From Pseudomonadota bacterium (GTDB lineage Bacteria > Pseudomonadota > Gammaproteobacteria > Steroidobacterales > Steroidobacteraceae): DNA of 62,453 bases. The position numbers were made by a program, and so were the translations under genes. Positions 18,375-29,572 of this stretch are shown piece after piece. The stretch is taken from assembly GCA_026398735.1 (NCBI GenBank), contig JAPLSH010000029.1, forward strand, positions 1-62,453. The letters are read 5' to 3'. The notes below the pieces were generated by a model. That model saw only the letters and a list, made by a program, of their open reading frames with translations. It had not been told where the DNA came from and did not search any database. Position 1 is the first letter of the stretch. Each line of letters opens with the position of its first letter.

Positions 18375-18593
18375 TCAGGCTTCCAGGTCGTCGAAATCCT
18401 GCAGGTCTCTTTCGAGCTTGCGATCGGCAAGCACTTCCTCGAGCTTGCTCCAAGCTGCTTTGCCGGTCTTTTTGCCTTTGTCACGCGCGCGCTTGTCGAC
18501 TTTGTCGAGCATGCGGTCGTAAACGTTGCCGTCTTCCTGCTCAACGAGAAATTCCTCGTCGAGGTCAAAGCGCTCTGTATCGCGTTCAGACAT
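18375..18593 (-). CDS. Small acidic/charged conserved hypothetical protein
   Basis: A 72-residue soluble protein starting MSERDTERFDLDEEFLVEQEDG. It is almost entirely charged helix, with a lysine/arginine-rich middle (KVDKRARDKGKKTGKAAW) and an acidic end (KLERDLQDFDDLEA). It has no signal peptide, membrane segment or cysteine. The pattern LEEVLADRKLERDL recalls the short PA3496-like family sometimes labelled envelope integrity, but this is weak. Its place 21 bases before lysAC suggests co-transcription. I regard it as a real gene because of the clean start and good spacing; the function is unknown. Confidence 0.65.
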   Translation of the reverse strand: MSERDTERFDLDEEFLVEQEDGNVYDRMLDKVDKRARDKGKKTGKAAWSKLEEVLADRKLERDLQDFDDLEA

Positions 18594-18704
18594 CTGGCTG
18601 GGGATTCTTAAAGGTTATAGAAATCAGGAACTTGTGCGAAACCGTTGGTGACGCAAGCCGCGAACTATAACGAATTTGGCCCGCTGTTCAACCCCTTTTT
18701 TGGA

Positions 18705-21464
<2,760 letters not shown>

Positions 21465-21467
21465 GGG

Positions 21468-21650
21468 TCAGCCTTCGCTGGCAGCCGAGCCGTGATCGGC
21501 GCCGCCGACGATGCTCTTCCAGGTTACCGACGGACCATTGCGACGGCCCTTTTCGACCAGCTTGAGACCATCGGCGTCGATGGTCAGGGTGTAGGCCTTG
21601 TCGTCGATGAGGATTTCGCGCTTGAGCGGACGATCTAGTTTGGTGGTCAT
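21468..21650 (-). CDS. Small hypothetical protein
   Basis: A 60-residue soluble protein, MTTKLDRPLKREILIDDKAYTLTIDADG..., with no signal or cysteine. Alternating hydrophobic residues (REILIDDKAYTLTIDADGLKLVEKG) suggest a small beta-hairpin domain. It ends three bases before the lipocalin start, so it belongs to the same transcription unit. Similar short proteins occur in many proteobacteria without known function. I cannot assign a role. Confidence 0.6.
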   Translation of the reverse strand: MTTKLDRPLKREILIDDKAYTLTIDADGLKLVEKGRRNGPSVTWKSIVGGADHGSAASEG

Positions 21651-21861
21651 TGCTGGGGTCTCCGGGCAGTTGTAAGGGAGCCGGCAGTACCGGCCCGACG
21701 CCTTAGGGCGATGGCGCAGTCTATCACGCCGGCCTAAGGGGCCATTAATCAGGCGGTTTGGGTCCTGTGGAGAGTGTCCGTGGCGCCAGTCAAACCGTAC
21801 AGCAACACTGGAAAGTCGCAGTGGTCTAAACTACTTGTCCTTCTCACAGAGTGCTGCTGCG

Positions 21862-22551
21862 ATGGGCAAAGACGCCACCCCGATATCCGAGCAAATTCGC
21901 CAGCGCCTGGTCGCTGCGGGCAAGCGTTTTCATGCCAACGACAATATTGCCCCGTATGTGCAACCCGGCGAGATGGATGCCTTGCTAGAGGAAGTCGAGG
22001 GCAAGGTCAAAGCGATGCTCGATAGTCTGGTTATAGACACCGCCAGCGACCACAACACCCAGAATACGGCGCGGCGCGTGGCCAAGATGTATCTGCAAGA
22101 GGTGTTTCGCGGCCGCTACGTTGCAGAGCCGGCCGTTACCGAATTTCCCAATGCCGAGCACCTTAACGAATTGATGATTGTCGGCCCGATAGCAGTTCGC
22201 AGTGCCTGCAGCCACCATCTGTGCCCGATCATGGGTCGCTTGTTCGTCGGCATCATGCCCAACGAGCACTCCAACCTTATCGGCCTGTCCAAGTACGCAC
22301 GGTTGGCCGAATGGATCATGAGCCGCCCGCAAATTCAGGAAGAAGCCATCACGCAGATGGCTGACTTGCTGATGAGCAAAGTCAGCCCGGATGGCTTGGC
22401 CGTGGTGATGCAGGCAGATCACTTTTGCATGCACTGGCGCGGTGTCAAAGACACCGGTGCCAAGATGATCAACAGCGTTATGCGCGGATCTTTCCTGAAA
22501 AACGCGCCGCTACGGCGCGAGTTTCTCTCCCTGATTAACCTTAAGGACTGA
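21862..22551 (+). CDS. folE: GTP cyclohydrolase I
   Basis: Makes 7,8-dihydroneopterin triphosphate from GTP, the entry to tetrahydrofolate. The product is 229 residues; the zinc ligands are in SACSHHLCPIMG (Cys, His) and the later HFCMHWRG, and HNTQNTARRVAKMYLQEVFRG and SKYARLAEW are conserved. An in-frame TTG at 21835 would add nine residues; I prefer ATG 21862. The upstream ribosome site is weak either way. A BLUF photoreceptor gene begins seven bases after its stop. Confidence 0.93.
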   Translation: MGKDATPISEQIRQRLVAAGKRFHANDNIAPYVQPGEMDALLEEVEGKVKAMLDSLVIDTASDHNTQNTARRVAKMYLQEVFRGRYVAEPAVTEFPNAEHLNELMIVGPIAVRSACSHHLCPIMGRLFVGIMPNEHSNLIGLSKYARLAEWIMSRPQIQEEAITQMADLLMSKVSPDGLAVVMQADHFCMHWRGVKDTGAKMINSVMRGSFLKNAPLRREFLSLINLKD

Positions 22552-22558
22552 CCACCCC

Positions 22559-22987
22559 ATGCTCGTCAGATTGCTTTACGCCAGCCGCGCTATCGAAGCG
22601 CTTACTCCGGCCGCCATCGATTCGATCATGTTGCAATGCCGGAACAACAATCCGGAGCGTGGCATCACCGGCATGCTGTGCTACAGCGATGACATTTTTC
22701 TGCAGGTGCTTGAGGGTGGGCGTGACGAGGTCTGCGAGACCTACAACGCGATTGTTGGCGACCCGCGCAACAGCAATGTGCGCATTCTCAGTTTTGAGGA
22801 GATTCCAGAGCGCCGGTTTGGCGGTTGGACGATGGGCCAAGTGCACATCTCCAAGGTCAATACGGCCCTGCTGCTCAAATACGCCGAGAAGCCGGTGCTC
22901 AATCCGTTTGCCTGTTCGGGTAAAGCCTCACTGGCCCTGCTTGAAGAATTGATTGCCACAGCCTCGGTCATCGGCCGCGGCGCCTGA
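22559..22987 (+). CDS. BLUF-domain blue-light sensor
   Basis: A stand-alone, single-domain FAD photoreceptor of 142 residues. The hydrogen-bond network of the family is present: Tyr7 (MLVRLLYASR), an Asn in N29-N31 before PERGITGML, Gln49 in FLQVLEG, and Trp89 in RRFGGWTMG. No output domain (such as EAL) follows; the C-terminal 45 residues are probably the two cap helices. Short BLUF proteins act through protein partners. The neighbours folE (seven bases upstream) and cytochrome c' (downstream) do not reveal the partner. In a phototroph, light-dependent control of pigment or motility is plausible but unshown. Confidence 0.9.
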   Translation: MLVRLLYASRAIEALTPAAIDSIMLQCRNNNPERGITGMLCYSDDIFLQVLEGGRDEVCETYNAIVGDPRNSNVRILSFEEIPERRFGGWTMGQVHISKVNTALLLKYAEKPVLNPFACSGKASLALLEELIATASVIGRGA

Positions 22988-23100
22988 ATCACAACGTTGA
23001 TGTTGCAATAAACTTGCATACGGACTGGCTGGACGAGTCAGGGCTTGGCCCTGTTAGAATCGGCGGGTTCGACCACTTGTCAAAACCGGGGAGTTTTTGA

Positions 23101-23580
23101 ATGAACAAACTGATCAGCTTCGGCATTGCTGCCGCGCTTGCCGTTGGCGCTGCCCATGCTGCTGCACCTGCAGGCCCGCCCTCACCAGAGGATACTGCCA
23201 AGAGCCAGATCGAGACCCGTCAGGGCCTCTTTAAGGTCGTCGCAGCCACTTGGGGTCCGGTTGGCGGCATGATGCGCAACAGCGTGCCCTTCGACGCTGC
23301 GCAGGTGTCCAAGGCCGCCGCCCGTCTGGCCGTGCTGGCACCGATTGCACCGGAACTGTTCGCGGCTGATACGCGCAAGTTCACGCAGTTCAAGTCCACT
23401 GCCCTGGAAGGCATCTGGAACAGCCAGGCTGATTTCAAGGCCAAGGCCGATGATCTGGCCAAGGCTGCTGCCGAGCTGGGCGCTGTCGCTGCTAAGGGCG
23501 ACAAGGCCGAGACGCTGAAGGCCGCTGCAGCTGTGGGCAAGGCCTGCGGCAGCTGCCACGACTCGTATCGCGCGAAGTAA
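23101..23580 (+). CDS. Cytochrome c' (periplasmic)
   Basis: Periplasmic four-helix haem protein of 159 residues. A signal peptide (MNKLISFGIAAALAVGAAHA) is followed by the mature chain with IETRQGLFKVVAATWGPVGGMM near its start and the haem attachment site CGSCH (C149, C152, H153) nine residues from the end, the classic arrangement. These proteins bind NO and are common in purple bacteria. ACCGGGGAG precedes the start. A short palindrome CAGGGC TTG GCCCTG (23039-23053) sits before TAGAAT 23055-23060, a possible -10. A cytochrome b561 gene, a frequent partner, is convergent just downstream. Confidence 0.9.
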   Translation: MNKLISFGIAAALAVGAAHAAAPAGPPSPEDTAKSQIETRQGLFKVVAATWGPVGGMMRNSVPFDAAQVSKAAARLAVLAPIAPELFAADTRKFTQFKSTALEGIWNSQADFKAKADDLAKAAAELGAVAAKGDKAETLKAAAAVGKACGSCHDSYRAK

Positions 23581-23593
23581 TCGCGATGACCGG

Positions 23594-23617
23594 CAGCCGG
23601 GCCGCTAGGCCCGGTTG
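23594..23617. terminator. Hairpin between convergent cytochrome genes
   Basis: CAGCCGGGCC, loop GCTA, GGCCCGGTTG: a ten-pair stem with one G-U pair between the stops of cytochrome c' (23580) and cytochrome b561 (23640). It is GC-rich and placed to serve both strands. The T-rich stretch is weak, so intrinsic termination is likely but not certain. Confidence 0.6.
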
Positions 23618-23639
23618 CCAGTCCCTTACCGGCTTCTTG

Positions 23640-24377
23640 TCAGTAGCTGGTATCCATAGGCGGCGGCGCCTGCTTGAGCACCCACCACACCAGCACGGTT
23701 ACTGCCACGGCCAGCACCAGCGCCAATGGCAAGCGTGAGCTCTTAATCGCTTCCTCTGCAGGCACGACCTCAGCACTCTTGTGGCCGTGCACCATCGGCG
23801 GCACCAGCCGCTGACGCTTCCACACCGTATAAAACACAATCGCTGCCACATGCGCACCGATCAGCCACTGCAGCAGTTCAAAGTTGCTGTGATGCAGCGA
23901 ACCGGCTGCAGTGGAAAACGCTGCGCTGACAGCCGGGAAGAACGGTCCGGCCCAGACGATGTCGTCAGAAGTGAACAATCCGCTGACGGCCTGAACGGCG
24001 GTCATGCCCAGCAGCACCAGTACCATCAGCGCACCCATTGGGTTGTGACCGATGGCTTGCTTGGAGTCGCGTTGCAATACCGTGCTGACGTAGGTCAGCA
24101 GCTTGCGCGGACCGGGCAGAAACTGTGCAAAGCGCGCGTGCTTGGGCCCGACAATGCCCCACACAACACGAAACAGCAGCAAACCGATCACGGTGTAACC
24201 GAAGCGGAAATGCCACTCCATCCATGTGATGTCAAACGATCCTGTCAACCATTGCAGCCAATCCGCGTCCGCGTGGGCTGTTATGTACAGACCCACGATG
24301 CACAGCAGCAGTGCCCAATGAAACAGTCGCAGAGATCCCAGACTAAACGGCGTTCGGACATGAGCGATGAACCTCAA
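23640..24377 (-). CDS. Cytochrome b561-type membrane protein
   Basis: Di-haem membrane protein of 245 residues. Hydrophobic segments are near 17-34 (LFHWALLLCIVGLYITA), 60-80, 115-135, 165-190 (with LHHSNFELLQWLIGAHVAAIVFYTVW) and a C-terminal 224-238. Candidate haem ligands are His20, the His in WMEWHFRFGYTVIG, and those in the fourth helix. It belongs to the prokaryotic b561/Ni-Fe hydrogenase b-subunit family. The start is TTG 24377; no ATG fits. It lies 20 bases after the ankyrin gene in the same direction and could close that operon, giving the DUF1592 cytochrome a membrane electron partner; this is inference. Confidence 0.82.
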   Translation of the reverse strand: MRFIAHVRTPFSLGSLRLFHWALLLCIVGLYITAHADADWLQWLTGSFDITWMEWHFRFGYTVIGLLLFRVVWGIVGPKHARFAQFLPGPRKLLTYVSTVLQRDSKQAIGHNPMGALMVLVLLGMTAVQAVSGLFTSDDIVWAGPFFPAVSAAFSTAAGSLHHSNFELLQWLIGAHVAAIVFYTVWKRQRLVPPMVHGHKSAEVVPAEEAIKSSRLPLALVLAVAVTVLVWWVLKQAPPPMDTSY

Positions 24378-24397
24378 CTGACTTGATTGAATTTGAC

Positions 24398-25834
24398 TCA
24401 GCGTTGCGCGGTGACGGCAGCAGCTTGTAGCTGTTCGAGCAGTGCAGCTGTGTCTTTGTAGACGCTGACACCCTGCCCGCCCCGGCCCTGACCACCCGCC
24501 TTACCCAGCGCATGATCGACAGGCGTCAGCCCTTTGGCGTCCTTGGCCTGCAACGGTGCGTGATTGGCAGCCAAGAACTTCACGACATCGTTGTAGCCCC
24601 AGAATGCAGCGCCATGCAGAGCGGTGCGCCCTTGTTTGTCCTGCATCGTAAGGTTGCCGCCTGCAGCAAGCATTAGCTTGAGACTGTCGATCATGCCGGC
24701 CTGCGTCTTGAGCGAGCCGCGCGTATCGATGTTAGTTGAACCCAAACCCGCCGCAGCCATAACAGGAGTTATACCGGCCACTTGCGGTAAATTGGGATTG
24801 GCGCCTGCCGCTAGCAGTAACCGCGTGGCCTCTGCGTCACCGGCCTTGGCGGCACGTAGCAAGGGTGTGCTGCCGATGGTCAGCAGTGTGTCGGCGCCGC
24901 GATCTGCGCCCACCGCGCGATACGGTGGCAGCAACTTGAGTTGCAGGTTGGGATTGGCACCGGCCTTAAGCAGCAGATCGATCATTTGCAGACTGCTTGT
25001 GCGATCCAGTGATGGCATATCAGGGCGACCGCCACGTGGCACAGTATTGAGATCCACGGCACACCACAGTGCGGTGCGACCCCACCAGTCCCACAAGTTG
25101 GGGTTGGCGCCCTTGGACAGCAACCACGCACCGGTATCAAAGTTGAAGTTGTTCACTGCCACGATCAAGGCGGTCACACCTTCAGGATCGGTGTAGTCGA
25201 TCTGTGCGCCCTTGCCTACTAGCGCTTTGACACAGTCCAAGCAGCCCTGACGCGAGGCAAACAGCAATGCGGTAAAGCCACCGGCCGGGCGGTATTGGGC
25301 GCGTGGCTCGCCGCTCACCTGGCGTTGGCTGTTGTTGATGAATGTGTATGCGTTGACATCGGCACCGTGCGAGAGGAGCTCTCGAACCATTGCAGGCTGC
25401 CCTTGTGCTGCAGCCCACATCAGGGCAGTTTGGCCGCGGATCTTTTCGGCTGCGTTAACCTTTGCGCCGGCTCGGATAAGCAAGCGCACTGCAGCTACAT
25501 TGCTGGTCCGCGCCAGCACCATCAACGGCGTCTGGCCCGCGGCGTTGACCGCATTCACATCGGCACCGGCTTTGATCAAGGCCGTCAGTACAACCGTATT
25601 ACCGATGACTGCTGCCTCCGCCAATGGCGTTGCGCCGTAATCATTTGCCGCGTTGGGGTTGGCACCTTCTTTAAGCAGTCTTTGTACCAGCACTGCATCG
25701 TCTTGATGTACTGCCCAATGCAAGGCAGTAGAGCCGTCCTGTGTAAGCTCGCCAGCGTCTGGCGCTTGCGCTGCAGTGGCTACAACCACCGGAGCAAGGG
25801 CCAGCACCAGCCAGATCAGCAGTCGCGTAGTCAT
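24398..25834 (-). CDS. Exported ankyrin-repeat protein
   Basis: A 478-residue protein with an N-terminal signal (MTTRLLIWLVLALAPVVVATAAQA) followed by about ten ankyrin repeats, for example DGSTALHWAVHQDDAVLVQRLLKEGANPNAANDYGATPLAEAA. The run is interrupted near residues 170-190 and 285-320 by longer loops with proline-rich text (GEPRAQYRPAGGF, LLPPYRAVGADRG). Repeats resume before an uncharged glycine-rich end (GKAGGQGRGGQG). It begins two bases after the DUF1552 gene and is found with DUF1592/DUF1552 pairs in other gammaproteobacteria. It probably scaffolds the exported complex; the function is unproven. Confidence 0.85.
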   Translation of the reverse strand: MTTRLLIWLVLALAPVVVATAAQAPDAGELTQDGSTALHWAVHQDDAVLVQRLLKEGANPNAANDYGATPLAEAAVIGNTVVLTALIKAGADVNAVNAAGQTPLMVLARTSNVAAVRLLIRAGAKVNAAEKIRGQTALMWAAAQGQPAMVRELLSHGADVNAYTFINNSQRQVSGEPRAQYRPAGGFTALLFASRQGCLDCVKALVGKGAQIDYTDPEGVTALIVAVNNFNFDTGAWLLSKGANPNLWDWWGRTALWCAVDLNTVPRGGRPDMPSLDRTSSLQMIDLLLKAGANPNLQLKLLPPYRAVGADRGADTLLTIGSTPLLRAAKAGDAEATRLLLAAGANPNLPQVAGITPVMAAAGLGSTNIDTRGSLKTQAGMIDSLKLMLAAGGNLTMQDKQGRTALHGAAFWGYNDVVKFLAANHAPLQAKDAKGLTPVDHALGKAGGQGRGGQGVSVYKDTAALLEQLQAAAVTAQR

Positions 25835-25836
25835 GC

Positions 25837-27159
25837 TCAGATCTCTGACAGCAGGCCGGTGCTGTCACCGACTACGGTTTGCGGTACGCCTGCTTTGTCT
25901 AACAGTGTCAGCAATACGTTGGACAGCGGTGTGTGGTCTGGGTAGCGCACATGGCGACCGCTCTTCATGCGCCCCGCGCCACCGCCCACAATGCTGGTTG
26001 GCAGCGGGAACTGGTTGTGCGCGTCACTGTTACTCATGTTGCTGCCATAGACAATCATCGAATGATCGAGCAACGATCCTTCACCGTCCGGCATCTCGGC
26101 GAGTTTCTTTAGGAAGCGAGCAAACTGCTCGGTATGCCAACGCTGAATGCGCACCAGCTTGTCTTTCTTGGTAGCGTCGTTCTGGTGATGCGACAACGGA
26201 TGGAATGCATCGGCGATGCCGATGTGGTTGTAAGTCATGTTGCTGACTTCTGCGGCCATCATGAACGTTTGGATGCGGGTCAAATCCGCCTGCCAGGCCA
26301 GTGCCATCATGTCGAACATCAAGCCCATCTGATCCGGGAATGCATCCGGGATGCCCACCGGCATGTCGGGCAATGCCAGCTTGGACAGGTCCTGCTTTTC
26401 AGCCTTCTGCACACGCCGTTCAATCTCGCGGATGCTTTCCAGGTAGTCATCTAATGCTGCGCGATCCGGGCCACCCAAGCTGCGGCGCAGATCGTTGGCT
26501 TCGCTGACCACCATGTCGAGGATGCTGGCATATTGCTGCGCCTGCAGCTTGCGCTCGGCAGCGGTATTGCCACGACCGAAAAGCCGCTGGAACAGACTGC
26601 GTGGGTTGTATTCCATCGGCAGTGGCGTGGTCGGTGTACGAAACGACACCGTGCCTGAATAGCTGCAACCATAAGAACGATCACAGGCGCCACCACCACC
26701 GGGGGCTTCGGTGGCCACTTCCAAAGACGGCAGCGGTGTTTCCTGGCCGATATGCATCGCGGCCATTTGATCGACAGTGATGCCGCCATAGGCTTCGTGC
26801 GTCTCTCGCGGATGTACACAGGACAGCCAGGTTCCCGGCACGATCGCGTGTACTGCGGCGCTTTGCGCTGGCCGGTTGCCCAAGCCACTGACCACGGTCA
26901 GTTGTTGGCGAAAGGGTTTGAGCGGCTCGAGGATGGGCGACAACTCATAGTTTTCGCCTTCGGTGGTTGGCGTCCACTTGTCCATGATCGCGCCATGCGG
27001 AAAGTACACAAAACCCATGCGCAGCTTGGCGGCTGCGGCAGTCTTGGCCAGCGCTGTGTGCGCGGGGATCATCGCATCGAGCAACGGTAGGGACAGCGCG
27101 ATACCTGCGCTACGCAGGAAGGTGCGGCGTGGCAGGAATTTGCGTGTGAGATAGGTCAT
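25837..27159 (-). CDS. DUF1552 family exported protein
   Basis: A 440-residue protein with a twin-arginine signal: PRRTFLRSAGIALSLPLLDAMIPAHTALA (R11-R12). The body belongs to DUF1552: LRMGFVYFPHGAIMDKWTP, VVSGLGNRPAQSA, HAIVPGTWLSC, DAFPDQMGLMFDMMALAWQADLTRIQTFMMAAE, HHQNDATKKDKLVRIQRWHTEQFARFL and HSMIVYGSNMSNSDAHNQFPLP. The last stretches resemble the DUF1501/sulfatase-like alkaline phosphatase superfamily. Tat export suggests a folded, perhaps cofactor-bearing, periplasmic enzyme. The start ATG overlaps the stop of the DUF1592 gene by four bases. The activity is unknown. Confidence 0.88.
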   Translation of the reverse strand: MTYLTRKFLPRRTFLRSAGIALSLPLLDAMIPAHTALAKTAAAAKLRMGFVYFPHGAIMDKWTPTTEGENYELSPILEPLKPFRQQLTVVSGLGNRPAQSAAVHAIVPGTWLSCVHPRETHEAYGGITVDQMAAMHIGQETPLPSLEVATEAPGGGGACDRSYGCSYSGTVSFRTPTTPLPMEYNPRSLFQRLFGRGNTAAERKLQAQQYASILDMVVSEANDLRRSLGGPDRAALDDYLESIREIERRVQKAEKQDLSKLALPDMPVGIPDAFPDQMGLMFDMMALAWQADLTRIQTFMMAAEVSNMTYNHIGIADAFHPLSHHQNDATKKDKLVRIQRWHTEQFARFLKKLAEMPDGEGSLLDHSMIVYGSNMSNSDAHNQFPLPTSIVGGGAGRMKSGRHVRYPDHTPLSNVLLTLLDKAGVPQTVVGDSTGLLSEI

Positions 27160-29558
27160 GGCGTGCTCCGTGCAAGTTCGGGGCTGCGGGAGAAACGAAA
27201 TTGCTCGCTGAGCACCACACCGGTGAGCAACGAGGAGAAGCGATAATCCTGAGTGGCGGCTTCGCGCACGATGGCGCGAATGCGTGGCCGGTCGGTGTGT
27301 TCCACCGCCCGACCCAAAGCGAACACCATCAGCTTTTCGGTCAGCGTCTGTGCGAACTGATCGGGCTTGCCAGTTAGGTAGCGGCGAAGGTCGTTTACAT
27401 CGGCGAAGCGCGTGCCATCTACAAAATTGGCAGATGCGTCCACTGGCGTGAGTATTTCGCGATCCCGTTCGCGCCAGGCGCCCACGGCATCAAAGTTTTC
27501 CAGTGCAAAGCCCAACGGATCCATCACGGCATGGCAGCCATTGCAGGAAGGCTGTGCGCGGTGTAATTCGAGTCGTTGTCGGACAGTGCTGGGAGGCGCT
27601 CCTGGCGTATTTTCTTTGAGTGCCTCCACGCCGGGCGGTGGTGCTGAGGGTGGCGTGCCCAGCACGCGCTCCAGTATCCAGTTGCCTCGAAGTACCGGCG
27701 CGGTACGGTTGCCATAGCTGGTGGACATCAGCATGGCGCCCTTGCCCAGCAACCCCCAACGTGCCGAGTCTGACAGTTGCACACGACGGAACTGATCGCC
27801 GCGTACATTGGGTACGCCGTAATGCAACGCTAGTCGCTCGTTGAGGAAGCTGTATTCGGCACTTAGCAAGTCGGTAATGCGACCGTCATTGCGCAAAATA
27901 CTGTCGGCAAACAGTTCCATCTCGCGCCGAAACCCACGCCGCAGCTCTTCATCGAAGCTGGGAAAGAGCGCGCCGTCAGGATCAACATTGTCTAGGTTTT
28001 CGACGTTGAGCCACTGATTAGCGAAGTTGCTGACCAGTGATTTGGAGCGATCATCGGCCAACATACGACGCACTTGCGCCTGCAGAGTTGCCGGGTCTTT
28101 AAGCTTTCCTGCGGTAGCCAGTTGCAGCAGTTGCTCATCCGGACCGCGACTCCACAGAAAGAAAGACAGGCGTGAGGCCAAGGCCAGGTCATCCAGTGCA
28201 TAGGCCTGACCTGCCACCGCGCCTGCAGGGGGCGTCTCGATGCGGTACAGGAACTTCGGGCTTGAAAGGATGGCCATCAGTGCTGTTTGAACACCGGCTT
28301 CAAAGCCGCCGTTGCGCTGGCCTTCATCATAAAAGCGTAAGGGCGCAGCCAAATCTGCGTCAGTTACCGGGCGCCGAAACGCGTCGCGTGCCATGCGCGC
28401 GATGATCTGTTGTGCGCAGGGTCGCTCTTGGTCGGCGCTGGCCGGGTAACACGAGAACACCTTGCGACGGCTGGGTGTTTCGCCCACGCCGGTGGGATTG
28501 AACGGGCCGACGATGTCCATGCCGGCTACGCGTGCGTAGCTGTCGCTGCCGCCACCGGGGACAAAGGGTGCGAACAGCGCCTCGGATTCGGCAAAGCTAG
28601 TGGCAACAAAAGTGGCCATGATGCGGCGTGGCCCTGCTTTGACCGGCACGCGGATCTTCTGGAAGCGCGCGTTGATTTTGCCTTGGGCAGGAGCCTGTTG
28701 TTGATCAACCGCGCGCGAATCAGTCTCGCCGCCGACCTTCTGTTCGAACACACGCCGGCCATCGATGAGCAGCACTACGGTCTGCTCGGCCATGCCCAGT
28801 CCATAGCCACCGCCGACCGGCACACGCAGGTTGAATTCGTATTCACCATCGGCGGGGAACCAGTGCTCGATGGCCATACCGCCACGTGTGCCTAGCGGCA
28901 TACCTTCTTGATGGAAGGCCTGGCGCGAAGCCGGTGCGCGATAGGTTTGACTGGCGGAGCGCGGCTTGGCTTCACCAATGGCCATGCTGCTGACCGTGCG
29001 TGCCGCTTGCACATACTGATCGAGGAAAGTTGGCGACACCTTAAGCACGGCGGCCACGTTGTCAAAGCCTTCGCTGCGCGTGTCCTTGGGCAATAACAGC
29101 TCTGGGTTTACGCGCAGGCCCAACAGCTCCTCTACCGCGCGTGCGTACTCGTTGCGGTTCAGGCGATGCAGGCCCACCCGGCCCGGATCCGGTGCGCGTG
29201 CCGCATTGGCGTCGAGTTCGCCCTCCATCCAGCGTACGAACTGATCTATTTGCGGCTGTGGCGGTTGCTTTTCACCTGCCGGCGGCATCAAGCGTCCACG
29301 CAGTTTGGTAACAGCCTCTTCCCATACCTTGGCGTCGCTGCCGATCGCATCGCTATTCATCGTGTCGAAGGCCACGCCGCCTGCCCAGTCCTCAGCGTTA
29401 TGGCATTTGCTGCAATACTGGTTGACCCATTGAAAGTTGGCTGAGGCGCTGGTGCTTGAAGCATGGCCTGAGGCATTGGCTACCGGTGCGGCCTGTGCCA
29501 ACGACATGAGCATCAACGCTAGCGTAGCGATACTTGAAACTAGTCGAGTGTGGTTCAT
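27156..29558 (-). CDS. DUF1592/DUF1588/DUF1585 domain exported cytochrome-like protein
   Basis: An exported protein of 800 residues. After the signal (MNHTRLVSS...LAQAAPVA) comes a c-type haem site CSKCH (C49, C52, H53) in a PSCyt1-like domain with LRGRLMPPAGEKQPP. The planctomycete-type series then follows: HRLNRNEYARAVEELLGL (DUF1587), a carbohydrate-binding-like part, RRPVTDADL (DUF1595), SPKFLYRIE...LSFFLWSRGPD (DUF1592), a second Cx2CH at C672-H676 in HRAQPSCNGCHAVMDPLGFALENFDAVG (DUF1588), and LMVFALGRAVEHTDRPRI (DUF1585). ATG 29558 lies just after the broken metallo-hydrolase. The function is unknown; redox handling of a large substrate is a guess. Confidence 0.88.
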   Translation of the reverse strand: MNHTRLVSSIATLALMLMSLAQAAPVANASGHASSTSASANFQWVNQYCSKCHNAEDWAGGVAFDTMNSDAIGSDAKVWEEAVTKLRGRLMPPAGEKQPPQPQIDQFVRWMEGELDANAARAPDPGRVGLHRLNRNEYARAVEELLGLRVNPELLLPKDTRSEGFDNVAAVLKVSPTFLDQYVQAARTVSSMAIGEAKPRSASQTYRAPASRQAFHQEGMPLGTRGGMAIEHWFPADGEYEFNLRVPVGGGYGLGMAEQTVVLLIDGRRVFEQKVGGETDSRAVDQQQAPAQGKINARFQKIRVPVKAGPRRIMATFVATSFAESEALFAPFVPGGGSDSYARVAGMDIVGPFNPTGVGETPSRRKVFSCYPASADQERPCAQQIIARMARDAFRRPVTDADLAAPLRFYDEGQRNGGFEAGVQTALMAILSSPKFLYRIETPPAGAVAGQAYALDDLALASRLSFFLWSRGPDEQLLQLATAGKLKDPATLQAQVRRMLADDRSKSLVSNFANQWLNVENLDNVDPDGALFPSFDEELRRGFRREMELFADSILRNDGRITDLLSAEYSFLNERLALHYGVPNVRGDQFRRVQLSDSARWGLLGKGAMLMSTSYGNRTAPVLRGNWILERVLGTPPSAPPPGVEALKENTPGAPPSTVRQRLELHRAQPSCNGCHAVMDPLGFALENFDAVGAWRERDREILTPVDASANFVDGTRFADVNDLRRYLTGKPDQFAQTLTEKLMVFALGRAVEHTDRPRIRAIVREAATQDYRFSSLLTGVVLSEQFRFSRSPELARSTP

Positions 29559-29572
29559 CGCCCTGCTCTGCT

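Noticed and set aside
18661-18704. CCCCTTTTTTGG after the L,D-transpeptidase as a terminator.
   Set aside because: The T run lies on the wrong strand for the minus gene and has no stem before it.
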